From: Mucilaginibacter gossypii
GTDB taxonomy: Bacteria > Bacteroidota > Bacteroidia > Sphingobacteriales > Sphingobacteriaceae
DNA length: 64,000 bases
Assembly (NCBI RefSeq): GCF_900100945.1
Contig: NZ_FNCG01000004.1
Location: 124,001-188,000 of the forward strand
Direction of reading: 5' to 3'
Part shown: positions 16,010-24,851 of the stretch, piece after piece
Layout: every line of letters begins with the position of its first letter
Numbering within the stretch: the first letter of the stretch is position 1
Program-made: the position numbers and the translations under genes
The notes under the pieces: generated by a model
Told to the model about the DNA's origin: nothing
Database searches by the model: none
What the model saw: the letters and a program-made list of their open reading frames with translations, nothing else

Positions 16010-19000
16010 ATGAACAAGATTTACCAGAGATTAAAAACCGTAATAACGGTTTTGTTATTTTGCGTAGCTCCATCTATTTTATTCGGACAAACCAAAATAA
16101 GCGGTACTGTTACCGATGACAAGCACTTGCCCCTGCCGGGCGTAAGTGTAAGAATTAAAGAGCAAAATAAAGGCACTGTTACCGATATTGATGGCCGTTA
16201 TATAATAAACGCCAGCGCAGGTCAAACCCTTGTTTTTTCTTTTATTGGTTATACCTCGCAATCCGTTGTTGTAGGTGATAAACCAATTATAAACGTAAGC
16301 CTTACAGGCGATAATAAATCACTTAATGAAGTTGTTGTAACAGCTCTTGGTATCAAAAAAGAAACCAGGCGAGTTGGCTATGCAATTCAAACAGTGCAAG
16401 GCGACGCGTTGACCACTGCTCGCGATCCTAATCCTGTTACAGGTTTAATAGGTAAAGTTGCAGGTGTATCGGTAGGCCCATCAGCCGAATTATTGGGTAA
16501 CCCTAACGTATTGATCAGGGGTAACCAGGTATCTTTATATGTTGTTGATGGTTTCCCTATTAATACAGATACTTATAACATCAGTCCTGATGATATTGAA
16601 ACATATACAGTATTGAAAGGCCCGGCCGCCGCAGCCCTGTATGGCAGCCGCGCACAGTTTGGTGCTATATTGATCACCACCAAAAATGGTGCTAAAAACA
16701 AGAAAGGCTTAACCATTGATATAAACAGCAGCACGGTATTAAACACAGGTTTCCTTGCATTTCCTCGTATACAAAGTTCATTTGGTCCGGGCGAAAATAC
16801 TTTTTACCAGTTTGTTGATGGTAAAGGCGGTGCACCTGGTGGTGTAGACGGTGACTACGACGTTTGGGGTCCTTACTTTAACGGACAGCTTATTCCCCAG
16901 TATGACAGCCCTGTTGTTAACGGCGTTCGCCAGGGAACACCGTGGGTTGCCCGAGGTAAAGACAACCTGAAGCGCTTTTTGCAAGTTGGTAGCCAAACAA
17001 ATAATAACGTTTCTATTGGCGCGGTTGGCGATAATTATGTAACCCGTTTCTCGGTGTCGCAGCAACATCAAACAAGCTATATTCCTTCACAATATTTGAA
17101 TATAGCTAACGCTAATCTTTACGCTTCGTTTACTCCAATTCCTAAATTAACTTTTGAAGGTAATATAGATTTCAACAGGCAGTCAACTGATAATTTCCCT
17201 GATGTTCAGTATGGCCCTAACAGTATCATCTATAATATTGCTGTTTGGACTGGGGCTGACTGGAATATCGAAGCGCCTGATATTAAAGCGATCTGGCAGC
17301 CAGGTAAAGTCGGAGTTCAATCGGTATTTGCCGAATATCAACGTTACCATAACCCATACCTGTTAACAAAGGAGTGGACCCGTGGTCATTACAAAAACGA
17401 CGTTTATGGCTATTTAGGTGCTACTTATAAATTCAATGATAACTTGAATTTGAGGTTACGTTCACAAATTGATACCTATGATCTGTTACGTACAGAAAAA
17501 CTTCCTTTTAGTGCCCACCCTTACGGACGTGAAGGTAACCAGGGCGACTACCGCGAAGACCGCAGGAACTTATTTGATAACAACACGGAGTTGATCTTGA
17601 ACTATAACTACACCATCAAGAAATTCTTAAATCTGTCGGGTTTAGTTGGTTCTAACTTACGTGAGATGTCATATAACTCAAGCTGGACATCAACAGATTA
17701 TTTGAACGTACCTGAGGTTTATGCGTTCAGCAACTCAAAAAACCCTATTCAGGCAACCAGCTTCAACGCATCAGAGAGAGTATTTAGTATTTATGCTTCA
17801 TTGGATATGTCATTTGGTAAATATGCTACCTTATCTGGTACTTACCGTCGTGACAGGTCAAGCGCTTTCCAAAACGCTACAACTTACACTTACCCAAGTG
17901 CTTCTTTGGCTACAGTAATTTCTGATTATGTTAAAATGCCGGAGTTCATTTCATTTTTGAAAGCGCGTGGTTCATATGCTAACGTAAAAGCAGATGCTTC
18001 AAGCTCAACTATAGGCCCTGCTCCATTTAGCTCAATCACCGCGTTTGGTGGTAGCACAGGTGCTTCGTTATTTAACAATCCGCTGGGGTATGGTTCAACT
18101 TATACTTCGCCATATAACGGACCGGATTATTCTTTAAATACATCCTATTCAACCAGCAAACCATACAATAATACAACTGCTGGTTATGCAACCAATTACT
18201 TATACATTAATAATATCAAAACTTCAACCCGTGTTAACTATGAGGAAGGCTTTGACATTAAATTCCTGCAAAACCGTTTAGGTTTAAGCGCTACAGCTTT
18301 CCAATACATCGATGGTCCGCGAATTTTAGCTAACCCAATTTCTACCGCTTCAGGTTACAGTATCCTTTATCTAAACGCCCTAAAAACTAAAAGGTCAGGT
18401 TATGAAGGAACTATCGAGGGTACTCCTATCAAAAACCTGGGTGGGTTTACCTGGAACGTGTTAGTAAACGTAGCTACAAATAAGGAGATTTACAAAGAGT
18501 TGCCTGCTGGTCAGAATACTTACAATACCTTCTTTAAAGTTGGCGACCGTACAGATAAATTATACGGATCGGCATTTGTAAGGACTCCTGATGGCCAGGT
18601 CATCAACGATGCTGCCGGTAAGCCTTTAGTTAAACCGGTTGCTCAATACCTGGGTAACGAGAATGCTAAATACACCTGGGCTGTATCTAACAAATTACGG
18701 TACAAAAACTTTACCATGGGTTTCCAGTTTGATGGTTCGGTTGGCGGTGTAATTATTGATTACATGCACAACAAAACCATGCGTGGCGGTGCAAACATCG
18801 AAACAGCTACCGGCGCCCTTGGCGATGCACGTTACCAGGATTGGAAAAACTTTGGCGTAACTGGTTACAATGGTACTTACGTTGGCCAGGGTGTGGTAGT
18901 ATCTAACGGTACCGCTATCAACTACGATTCAAAAACAGGTGCAGTGTTAAATTACAACGCTCTGCAATATGCTCCTAACAAGCAAACTGCCTTTGTACAG

Positions 19001-19288
19001 GATTATGTTAGTAAATATTACGGTGTTGACGAATCAAACCTGATGAGCAAAACCTTTAGCAAATTGCGTGAAGTTAGCTTTGGCTTTGATTTTCCTAAAG
19101 CCTGGTTGCAGAAAAGCTTTATACAGAAAATATCTGCATCACTTTATGGCCGTAACTTATTGTACTTCTACGGTGACAAACGCTTTAAAGACGTGGATCT
19201 TGACCAATACAACGGTGCCCAGGCGCAAACCGTATTGCAATCACCAACAATTCGTAGCTACGGATTTAACCTGAATTTATCATTCTAA
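16010..19288 (+). CDS. SusC/RagA-type TonB-dependent outer-membrane transporter
   Basis: The 1092-residue protein has a signal peptide ending near FGQ, a carboxypeptidase-regulatory-like domain (ISGTVTDDKHLPLPGVSVRI), a TonB-box and plug region (VVVTALGIKKETR; LYVVDGFPI; VLKGPAAAALYGSRA) and a long beta-barrel ending in Phe. It should carry a bound ligand across the outer membrane, with its SusD partner as a lid. No glycoside hydrolase is nearby; instead the operon goes on to phosphatase-superfamily and phosphodiesterase genes. Phosphorus-linked SusCD pairs are known in Flavobacterium. A phosphorylated or phosphono substrate is therefore more likely than a glycan, by inference. Confidence 0.93.
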   Translation: MNKIYQRLKTVITVLLFCVAPSILFGQTKISGTVTDDKHLPLPGVSVRIKEQNKGTVTDIDGRYIINASAGQTLVFSFIGYTSQSVVVGDKPIINVSLTGDNKSLNEVVVTALGIKKETRRVGYAIQTVQGDALTTARDPNPVTGLIGKVAGVSVGPSAELLGNPNVLIRGNQVSLYVVDGFPINTDTYNISPDDIETYTVLKGPAAAALYGSRAQFGAILITTKNGAKNKKGLTIDINSSTVLNTGFLAFPRIQSSFGPGENTFYQFVDGKGGAPGGVDGDYDVWGPYFNGQLIPQYDSPVVNGVRQGTPWVARGKDNLKRFLQVGSQTNNNVSIGAVGDNYVTRFSVSQQHQTSYIPSQYLNIANANLYASFTPIPKLTFEGNIDFNRQSTDNFPDVQYGPNSIIYNIAVWTGADWNIEAPDIKAIWQPGKVGVQSVFAEYQRYHNPYLLTKEWTRGHYKNDVYGYLGATYKFNDNLNLRLRSQIDTYDLLRTEKLPFSAHPYGREGNQGDYREDRRNLFDNNTELILNYNYTIKKFLNLSGLVGSNLREMSYNSSWTSTDYLNVPEVYAFSNSKNPIQATSFNASERVFSIYASLDMSFGKYATLSGTYRRDRSSAFQNATTYTYPSASLATVISDYVKMPEFISFLKARGSYANVKADASSSTIGPAPFSSITAFGGSTGASLFNNPLGYGSTYTSPYNGPDYSLNTSYSTSKPYNNTTAGYATNYLYINNIKTSTRVNYEEGFDIKFLQNRLGLSATAFQYIDGPRILANPISTASGYSILYLNALKTKRSGYEGTIEGTPIKNLGGFTWNVLVNVATNKEIYKELPAGQNTYNTFFKVGDRTDKLYGSAFVRTPDGQVINDAAGKPLVKPVAQYLGNENAKYTWAVSNKLRYKNFTMGFQFDGSVGGVIIDYMHNKTMRGGANIETATGALGDARYQDWKNFGVTGYNGTYVGQGVVVSNGTAINYDSKTGAVLNYNALQYAPNKQTAFVQDYVSKYYGVDESNLMSKTFSKLREVSFGFDFPKAWLQKSFIQKISASLYGRNLLYFYGDKRFKDVDLDQYNGAQAQTVLQSPTIRSYGFNLNLSF

Positions 19289-19295
19289 TTAACAG

Positions 19296-20876
19296 ATGGA
19301 TATGAAAAAGATATTTTTAATTTACTTATTGCCGGTATTTATGATACTAACGGTAACGGGTTGCAAAAAAAGCTTCCAGGAGTTAACCGTTAACCCTAAC
19401 GTACCTAATGCTGTGCCAGCGTCGTTGCTTTTCAATGGCATTTTAAACAGCATGGTCGATATGCCTGATGGCTCCGACGAAACTTATTCGCAATACTATA
19501 TCAATAATTACGATTACTACGGAAATAACCGTTATGATTTTGGCAGCGGCGACAATTATTACAACGCCTTGAAAAATGTTGCGGCTATGGAAAACCAGGC
19601 TGTTAAAGGCGGAGCCAAAGCAGTTAACCCATATAGCGCCTTAGGCAAATTTTTCAGAGCTTATTTTTTTAGCAAAATGAGTATGGAAGAAGGCGATATC
19701 CCAATGACACAAGCTTTACAGGGATTAACTAATCTAACTCCTACTTATGATACTCAAAAAACAGTAATGACCCAGTCATTAAGCTGGTTGGAGAGCGCCA
19801 ATGCTGATCTTACCACATTAATTGCCGCAGGCGACAATACGCTTGCCGGTGATATCTACCTTAGCAATAGCTTAACTGCGTGGCAAAAAGTGGTAAACAC
19901 ATTCAGGATTAGGTTGCTTGTACAGTTAAGCAAAAAAACTGCTGATATTGATGTTGTAAATCAATTCGCTACGATTTTGGGTAATCCAACAAAATACCCT
20001 TTAATGACCAGCGCGACCGACAACCTGCAATACACCTTTGTTTCGCCAACTAACTATTATCCGCAAACACCTGATAACTTTGGTCAGAGTGGTTCACGTA
20101 AAAACACCTCGGCTACTTACATCGGTTTATTAACAAGCTTAAAAGATCCGCGCGTGTTTGTAACGGCTGAGCCTGCGCGGTACAATGTTGATAACCTGAA
20201 AGAAAGTCCCACTGCATTTTCATCATTTATTGGTGCAGATCCGGGCCTGGATTTAGGTGTAATGTATAACAATGCAGGCTTGCAGAAATATTCTTTCCTT
20301 AACAGGAAACGTTATTACTCAACTTATACCGGCGAGCCTTCTATACAAATAGGCTACCCCGAGCTGATGTTTAACATAGCCGAAGGTATTAACAGAGGTT
20401 GGGCTACAGGAAATGCGGAAGACTATTATATCAAAGGAATACAGGCTTCGTTTGCTTTCTACAGTATCCCAACTGGTACAGGTACTTTCACCGCTTATTT
20501 TTACCGCCCTGGTTCAACCAACGTAGCTGCTTTATCTAACTACGATACTTACACCATCAACGTTGATTGGGCTACCTACTATTCGCAAAGCAGTGTTAAA
20601 TATACTACCGGTACAACTGGTTTAACTAAAATATTGCAGCAAAAATACCTGGCGTTATTCCGTCACTCGGGTTTGGAATCATATTTTACATACCGTCGTA
20701 CCGGTATACCAACCTTTACAACAGGGCCAGGTACTGGTAACGGTGGTCGTATAGCAACCCGTTTCCAATATCCGCAATCAGAGCGTACTTCAAATGCCGA
20801 TAATTATAACAAAGCGTTAGCCAGTCAGTATGGCGGTAACGATGATATTAACGGTGTTATGTATATACTTAAATAA
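19296..20876 (+). CDS. SusD/RagB-type outer-membrane lipoprotein
   Basis: This 526-residue partner of SusC has a lipoprotein signal ending LTVTGCKKS and the helical SusD-like body. It has the features of the SusD-like_2 branch (SFQELTVNPNVPNAVPASLL and TSNADNYNKAL), which is commonly paired with SusC proteins outside starch systems. An in-frame ATG at 19302 two codons later is also possible. It starts 7 bases after susC, so the two are cotranscribed. It probably binds the substrate at the cell surface. Confidence 0.92.
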   Translation: MDMKKIFLIYLLPVFMILTVTGCKKSFQELTVNPNVPNAVPASLLFNGILNSMVDMPDGSDETYSQYYINNYDYYGNNRYDFGSGDNYYNALKNVAAMENQAVKGGAKAVNPYSALGKFFRAYFFSKMSMEEGDIPMTQALQGLTNLTPTYDTQKTVMTQSLSWLESANADLTTLIAAGDNTLAGDIYLSNSLTAWQKVVNTFRIRLLVQLSKKTADIDVVNQFATILGNPTKYPLMTSATDNLQYTFVSPTNYYPQTPDNFGQSGSRKNTSATYIGLLTSLKDPRVFVTAEPARYNVDNLKESPTAFSSFIGADPGLDLGVMYNNAGLQKYSFLNRKRYYSTYTGEPSIQIGYPELMFNIAEGINRGWATGNAEDYYIKGIQASFAFYSIPTGTGTFTAYFYRPGSTNVAALSNYDTYTINVDWATYYSQSSVKYTTGTTGLTKILQQKYLALFRHSGLESYFTYRRTGIPTFTTGPGTGNGGRIATRFQYPQSERTSNADNYNKALASQYGGNDDINGVMYILK

Positions 20877-20905
20877 CCTCAGCTTATACGTTTTAATTAA
20901 TCTGC

Positions 20906-20935
20906 ATAAAGGCCCCGCTAATCAGGGGCCTTTAT
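20906..20935. terminator. Strong GC-rich hairpin between susD and the phosphatase-like gene
   Basis: Arms 20906-20916 and 20925-20935 are perfect 11-base inverted copies (ATAAAGGCCCC) around an 8-base loop. There is only a short T tract. It may terminate most susCD transcripts and so set lower expression of the two downstream enzymes, or protect the 3' end. Confidence 0.7.
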
Positions 20936-20952
20936 CATTAAATACAAAAGCC

Positions 20953-22041
20953 ATGAAAAAAGTTATCTTATTTGCATTATTCACTTTGTCGTTTTCGGCC
21001 TTAAGCGCCCAGCATAAAACCCAAAACGTAGTTATCGTCACTATCGATGGTTTACGCTGGCAGGAAGTTTTCCGTGGTGCCGATTCGGCCATTATCAACT
21101 CAAATGATACGCATGATAAGAATGATGTGCGTAAAAAATTCTGGACGGAGGCCGCAGCCGATCGTCGAAAACTGCTGATGCCTTTCTTTTGGAGCACGGT
21201 AGTTGAAAAAGGACAACTGTATGGAAACCGTGATCTGGGCAGCAAGGATGAAGTAGCCAACCCGTATCATTTTTCATACCCGGGATACAATGAAATATTT
21301 ACCGGTTTCCCCGATAAGCTGATGAACACCAACGATGGTATCTATAACCCAAACATGAATGTGCTTGAGTTTTTGAACAAACAAAAAGGTTTTGAAAACA
21401 AGGTGGCTGCATTTGCATCATGGGAGCGCTTTTCACAGATCCTGAGCCCTCAGCGTGCCGGTATTTTAGTTAACGCGGGTTTTATGCCTTTAGAAATTGC
21501 GGGGATGAATGACCGCCTGAAACACCTGAATGAACTGCAATTGGAAGCACCCCGTTATATCAGCGATTCAACGCGGATCGATTTCCTGACATTTGAGTTT
21601 GCCAAAAACTATATGATGCAATATAAGCCGCGTGCATTGTATGTTTCATTTGATGAACCGGATGATATGGCCCATGCAGGCAATTATAAGTTTTACCTTG
21701 ACCGTATTAAACAGGAAGATGGCTTTATAAAACAACTTTGGGATTATATCCAGTCAGAGCCTGCTTATAAAAACAAAACTACCCTGATCATCACCTGCGA
21801 CCATGGCAGGGGTGATGAGCCAATGAAAAAATGGCATGACCATGGGTCGGACGTGTTGCATTCAGAGCAAACCTGGTTTGCCGTTATTGGCCCGGATACC
21901 CCGGCATCAGGAGAAATGAAACAAGGTGAAACAACTTATCATAAGCAACTGGCTCAAACCATAGCCAATTTATTGGGCTTTGATTTTAAAGCCAGTCATG
22001 AAGTGGGGGAGGCGATAAATAGTGTTACAGGTAAAAAATAA
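20953..22041 (+). CDS. Alkaline-phosphatase-superfamily phosphoesterase, exported
   Basis: The 362-residue enzyme starts MKKVILFALFTLSFSALSAQ, a clear signal peptide. Longer starts upstream run through the terminator hairpin and are rejected. Metal-binding IDGLRW (Asp 31), a candidate nucleophile Ser 108 in HFSYPGYNEIFTG, FDEPDDMAHAG, CDHGRGD and KWHDHGSD follow the nucleotide pyrophosphatase/phosphodiesterase pattern. It likely hydrolyses phosphomonoesters or diesters in the periplasm. It sits between susD and a glycerophosphodiesterase gene that starts 6 bases after it. Its true substrate class is not clear. Confidence 0.87.
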   Translation: MKKVILFALFTLSFSALSAQHKTQNVVIVTIDGLRWQEVFRGADSAIINSNDTHDKNDVRKKFWTEAAADRRKLLMPFFWSTVVEKGQLYGNRDLGSKDEVANPYHFSYPGYNEIFTGFPDKLMNTNDGIYNPNMNVLEFLNKQKGFENKVAAFASWERFSQILSPQRAGILVNAGFMPLEIAGMNDRLKHLNELQLEAPRYISDSTRIDFLTFEFAKNYMMQYKPRALYVSFDEPDDMAHAGNYKFYLDRIKQEDGFIKQLWDYIQSEPAYKNKTTLIITCDHGRGDEPMKKWHDHGSDVLHSEQTWFAVIGPDTPASGEMKQGETTYHKQLAQTIANLLGFDFKASHEVGEAINSVTGKK

Positions 22042-22047
22042 AATACG

Positions 22048-22869
22048 ATGCGTTTTCAACTATTAACAATTTTAGGGTTACTATGGCTGCTGCCCGGTGA
22101 TGGGTGGCAGGCCAACCCGGCTCCCGTTTCAAGGCATAAGTTTATAGTCGCTGCCCACCGCGGCGATCACGTCATTTATCCTGAAAATACACTTGAAGGA
22201 TATAGAGAGGCTATAAAAAATGAGGCCGATTATGTAGAGATAGATTTGCGTACCACCAAAGATGGTGAACTGGTAAGTATGCATGACGGCAGTATCAACC
22301 GCATGACTGATGGTAAAGGGCAACTGAAGGATTTTACTCTTGCCGAGTTGCTGCAGTTAAAGGTTAAAAGCAAAGATACAGCAAGTAAACAGGCATTCCG
22401 GATCCCAACCTTTAAGCAGATTCTGCAATTGTGTAAAAACCGGATAGGCATCTACCTTGATTTTAAGGCTGCAGACCCCGAACAGGCTTATCAGATGATC
22501 AAAGAGTATGGTATGGAAAAACAGGTATTGGTTTATATCAACAGCGCGGCTCAGTTTACAGGCTGGCGTAAATCTGCACCGAAAATGCCGCTGATGCTGA
22601 GCCTGCCCGATAGTGTTAAAAATACTGCCGGCATGAAAAGCTTCATTGATCAGTATCACCCCGATATTCTTGACGGATCTTATAACCAATACACTGCTGA
22701 TATGGTAGCCTTGGCCGGAGAATATCACATCCCGGTTTGGCCTGATATCCAAAGTGCAGGTGAAGGCCCTGCGGATTGGAGCAAAGCTCTTGCAGTGGGC
22801 CTGAAAGGTTTGCAAACTGATCATCCTGCGGCACTGGTGAAGTTTTTAAAAGAAAAGGGGTTGAGGTAA
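22048..22869 (+). CDS. Glycerophosphodiester phosphodiesterase, exported
   Basis: The 273-residue protein has a signal-like N-terminus and the GDPD motifs AAHRGD (His 37), YPENTLEG, YVEIDLRTTKDG (Glu 64, Asp 66) and MHDGSINR (His 79). It should split glycerophosphodiesters, the deacylated products of phospholipids, into glycerol-3-phosphate and an alcohol. It starts 6 bases after the phosphatase-superfamily gene, which could then act on the products. Together with phospholipase C this gives a route from membrane lipid to phosphate. Confidence 0.92.
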   Translation: MRFQLLTILGLLWLLPGDGWQANPAPVSRHKFIVAAHRGDHVIYPENTLEGYREAIKNEADYVEIDLRTTKDGELVSMHDGSINRMTDGKGQLKDFTLAELLQLKVKSKDTASKQAFRIPTFKQILQLCKNRIGIYLDFKAADPEQAYQMIKEYGMEKQVLVYINSAAQFTGWRKSAPKMPLMLSLPDSVKNTAGMKSFIDQYHPDILDGSYNQYTADMVALAGEYHIPVWPDIQSAGEGPADWSKALAVGLKGLQTDHPAALVKFLKEKGLR

Positions 22870-22875
22870 ATTGTC

Positions 22876-22952
22876 TGAATCAGAATTTTCAGAATGTCCG
22901 GAATGTGATATGTTTAATTCTGAAAATTCAAGCATTCTGAAATTCTGATTCA
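22876..22952. repeat. Inverted repeat after the glycerophosphodiesterase gene
   Basis: The arm at 22876-22895 returns inverted at 22933-22952 with a single base slip, using the word TGAATCAGAATTTTCAG. The 362-base gap 22870-23232 also holds the duplicated promoter remnant and otherwise nothing that I recognise. Confidence 0.7.
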
Positions 22953-22956
22953 AATA

Positions 22957-23061
22957 GTTTCTTAACTTTTATTTAACATCACAAGACAACGTTTATAAAT
23001 AAAGTAATATCCTATGACCTCGGCCCCCGAGCTTTTCGGTATATGCCCATCTAACCAGTGA
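22957..23061 (+). pseudogene. Degenerate copy of the metallophosphatase promoter and gene start
   Basis: About 90 bases here resemble 23839-23928, the promoter and first codons of the metallophosphatase gene. Both have TTCTTAACTT with two TTAAC units 11 bases apart, and both have CCTATGACCTCG at the start codon. From the ATG at 23014 the copy reads MTSAPELFGICPSNQ and then stops, compared with MTSRREFFGTAL in the intact gene. It looks like the scar of a local duplication around the cupin gene. Confidence 0.7.
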
Positions 23062-23232
23062 ATGTTTGCGGGCAATATTAAAGCCCTCAAGTATATATCA
23101 ACTAAAACGGCACCCCAATTACGTAAGAATATTTAGGGATTAGCGTAACTGAATAATTATAACTACTTTTATATCAATAAGGTAAGATATTAACAAGTTT
23201 CTTTTTATAAACCGATATAAAAGCGCTTCGCC

Positions 23233-23799
23233 ATGAAAAGAAATAATTTCATTACTGCCATGTTAGCTTTTGCTGCAATGCCTTTAACATCCTTTTCTAC
23301 AGGTGTAAAGAGATTTATGCGGGTAAACAAAGGATTTAAAATAAGTGCGGGAGAAGGCCGTATACATGGGCATATTAAATTAAAAGGGGTCAATTCAAAT
23401 ATAATGGATGTGAAAGTATCTGGCAGTGATACCGACGGCGACTTGGCTATTTTTGAACAAACAAGTTTATCGCAAGGCCGGGGTACTCCATTGCATGTGC
23501 ATCCCTTGCAAGACGAGATATTTTATGTTTTAGATGGCGCCTACTACTTCCAGGTTGGTGAAGATAAGTTCCATTTAAGTACAGGCGATAGTGTTTTTTT
23601 ACCCCGAAATGTACCACATGCATGGACGCAAGTATCTGAAAAAGGAAAAATGACGGTTATATTTCAACCTGCTGGCAAGCTTGAAGATTTTTTTGTAACA
23701 ATGCAAGCGTTAGATCATGAACCAACAAAACAGGAACTCGCCAAAATTTTTAACGACCATGATATGCAACTTGTAGGTCCGCCGTTAAAACTGGAATAA
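23233..23799 (+). CDS. Cupin-domain protein with N-terminal signal-like segment
   Basis: The 188-residue protein has a hydrophobic N-terminus (FITAMLAFAAMPLTSFS) and one cupin at about residues 70-155. Its metal ligands appear in PLHVHPLQDEIFYV (two His and a Glu) and VPHAW (His). It resembles quercetin-dioxygenase-like cupins, which may bind iron or manganese; no substrate can be assigned. It lies between the duplicated promoter remnant and the intact metallophosphatase gene, so it may have arrived with that rearrangement. Confidence 0.82.
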   Translation: MKRNNFITAMLAFAAMPLTSFSTGVKRFMRVNKGFKISAGEGRIHGHIKLKGVNSNIMDVKVSGSDTDGDLAIFEQTSLSQGRGTPLHVHPLQDEIFYVLDGAYYFQVGEDKFHLSTGDSVFLPRNVPHAWTQVSEKGKMTVIFQPAGKLEDFFVTMQALDHEPTKQELAKIFNDHDMQLVGPPLKLE

Positions 23800-23843
23800 A
23801 CTTCATACGGTCTATAACAGGGCACGTCAAATTAGGTGTTTTC

Positions 23844-23877
23844 TTAACTTTCATTTAACACCTCAAGCCTACCTTTG
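23844..23877 (+). promoter_or_regulatory. Pho-box-like pair and -7 box of the metallophosphatase gene
   Basis: Two TTAAC units start at 23844 and 23855, 11 bases apart. A perfect TAnnTTTG box (TACCTTTG, 23870-23877) follows 10 bases later, and the ATG is at 23895. This is a compact promoter of the kind expected for a Pho-activated gene in Bacteroidota. Confidence 0.6.
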
Positions 23878-23894
23878 CCGTAAAATAATAGCCT

Positions 23895-24740
23895 ATGACC
23901 TCGCGCCGCGAATTTTTTGGCACTGCCTTAACAGGTGTTGCCGCCTTAAGTCTTTTACCCACTGTTAACAGTTTTGCTGCCGAAAATGACCAGTATAATC
24001 GTAGTACCGGTGCTAACCTTAAATTGCGGTTTGCTTTGGCCTCTGATATCCACTACGGTCAACCGGATACCGATTTTCCTTTACATACCGGCAATATGAT
24101 TAAATGGCTAAACGAGGATCATAGCAAAAATCACCTTGATTTTGTTATCGTGAACGGCGACCTGGTACACAATCGCCCGGACCTGCTCCCGGAGATCAAA
24201 ACAAAATACCTTGATAAATTAAATGTCCCCTACCATACCATCCCCGGCAATCATGATTTTGCGGATGCCACAGTTTGGAAGAATGCTTTTGGTTATGAAG
24301 ATAAATACACGGTAGAGTTTGGCGATATAGGCTTCGTACTGGCCCACACTGCCGATACCAAAGGTGTTTATACCTGCCCTAATAATGCTTTCCTCAAGGT
24401 GTCGTTAGATAAATTTGCCGACAAAAAAATTGTTTTTGTGATACTGCATATCCCACCTACCAAATGGGTTAAGAATGATGTATTTGTTGATTGTCCTGAA
24501 ACTATTCAATTGCTGCATGCTTATCCTAACGTTAAAGCTGTTTTTCACGGGCATGATCATTTGTTAGATGGCGTACGCTACACCGATAAGCTCCCGCATT
24601 TTTTTGATTCGCATATAGGCGGCGACTGGGGTACTGAATACAAAGGCTACCGCATAGTTGAAGTTGATGAGCAAAATGCTATCTGCACCTACCAGGTAAA
24701 CGCCAGTCAAAACCCCGTGCTTAATTCGGCTAAACTGTAA
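23895..24740 (+). CDS. Metallophosphoesterase, Tat-exported
   Basis: The 281-residue calcineurin-type phosphoesterase has a twin-arginine-like signal (MTSRREFFGTALTGVAALSL). It has the metal motifs SDIHYG (Asp 51, His 53), VNGDL, IPGNHDF (118-122), LHIPP and FHGHDHLLDG. It should hydrolyse phosphomonoesters or diesters outside the inner membrane. It has its own Pho-box-like promoter and lies at the right edge of the phosphorus locus. The substrate is unknown; relatives act on cyclic nucleotides, glycerophosphodiesters or purple-phosphatase substrates. Confidence 0.9.
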   Translation: MTSRREFFGTALTGVAALSLLPTVNSFAAENDQYNRSTGANLKLRFALASDIHYGQPDTDFPLHTGNMIKWLNEDHSKNHLDFVIVNGDLVHNRPDLLPEIKTKYLDKLNVPYHTIPGNHDFADATVWKNAFGYEDKYTVEFGDIGFVLAHTADTKGVYTCPNNAFLKVSLDKFADKKIVFVILHIPPTKWVKNDVFVDCPETIQLLHAYPNVKAVFHGHDHLLDGVRYTDKLPHFFDSHIGGDWGTEYKGYRIVEVDEQNAICTYQVNASQNPVLNSAKL

Positions 24741-24802
24741 TTAGCATACCGGATTTCGGAATTTTAATTTTGGGGTAAAACGATAAGATAAATTAAAAGC
24801 CC

Positions 24803-24837
24803 ATGTCATTGCCGCACTTCGCTCAATGACATTTTTT
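24803..24837. terminator. Terminator between convergent genes
   Basis: Arms ATGTCATTG (24803-24811) and CAATGACAT (24824-24832) are perfect, followed by a T run. The loop GCACTTCGCT resembles a word often seen in Bacteroidota dispersed repeats. Confidence 0.7.
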
Positions 24838-24851
24838 GTTTACTATATATT

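Noticed and set aside
16010..20876. Reading the SusC/SusD pair as part of a polysaccharide utilisation locus
   Set aside because: No glycoside hydrolase, polysaccharide lyase, sulfatase of glycan type or sugar-sensing hybrid histidine kinase lies nearby; the neighbours are phosphoesterases and phosphonate-type genes.
20830..20952. Longer N-terminus for the phosphatase-superfamily protein
   Set aside because: It would run through the end of susD and a GC-rich hairpin, and it would bury the clear signal peptide that starts at 20953.
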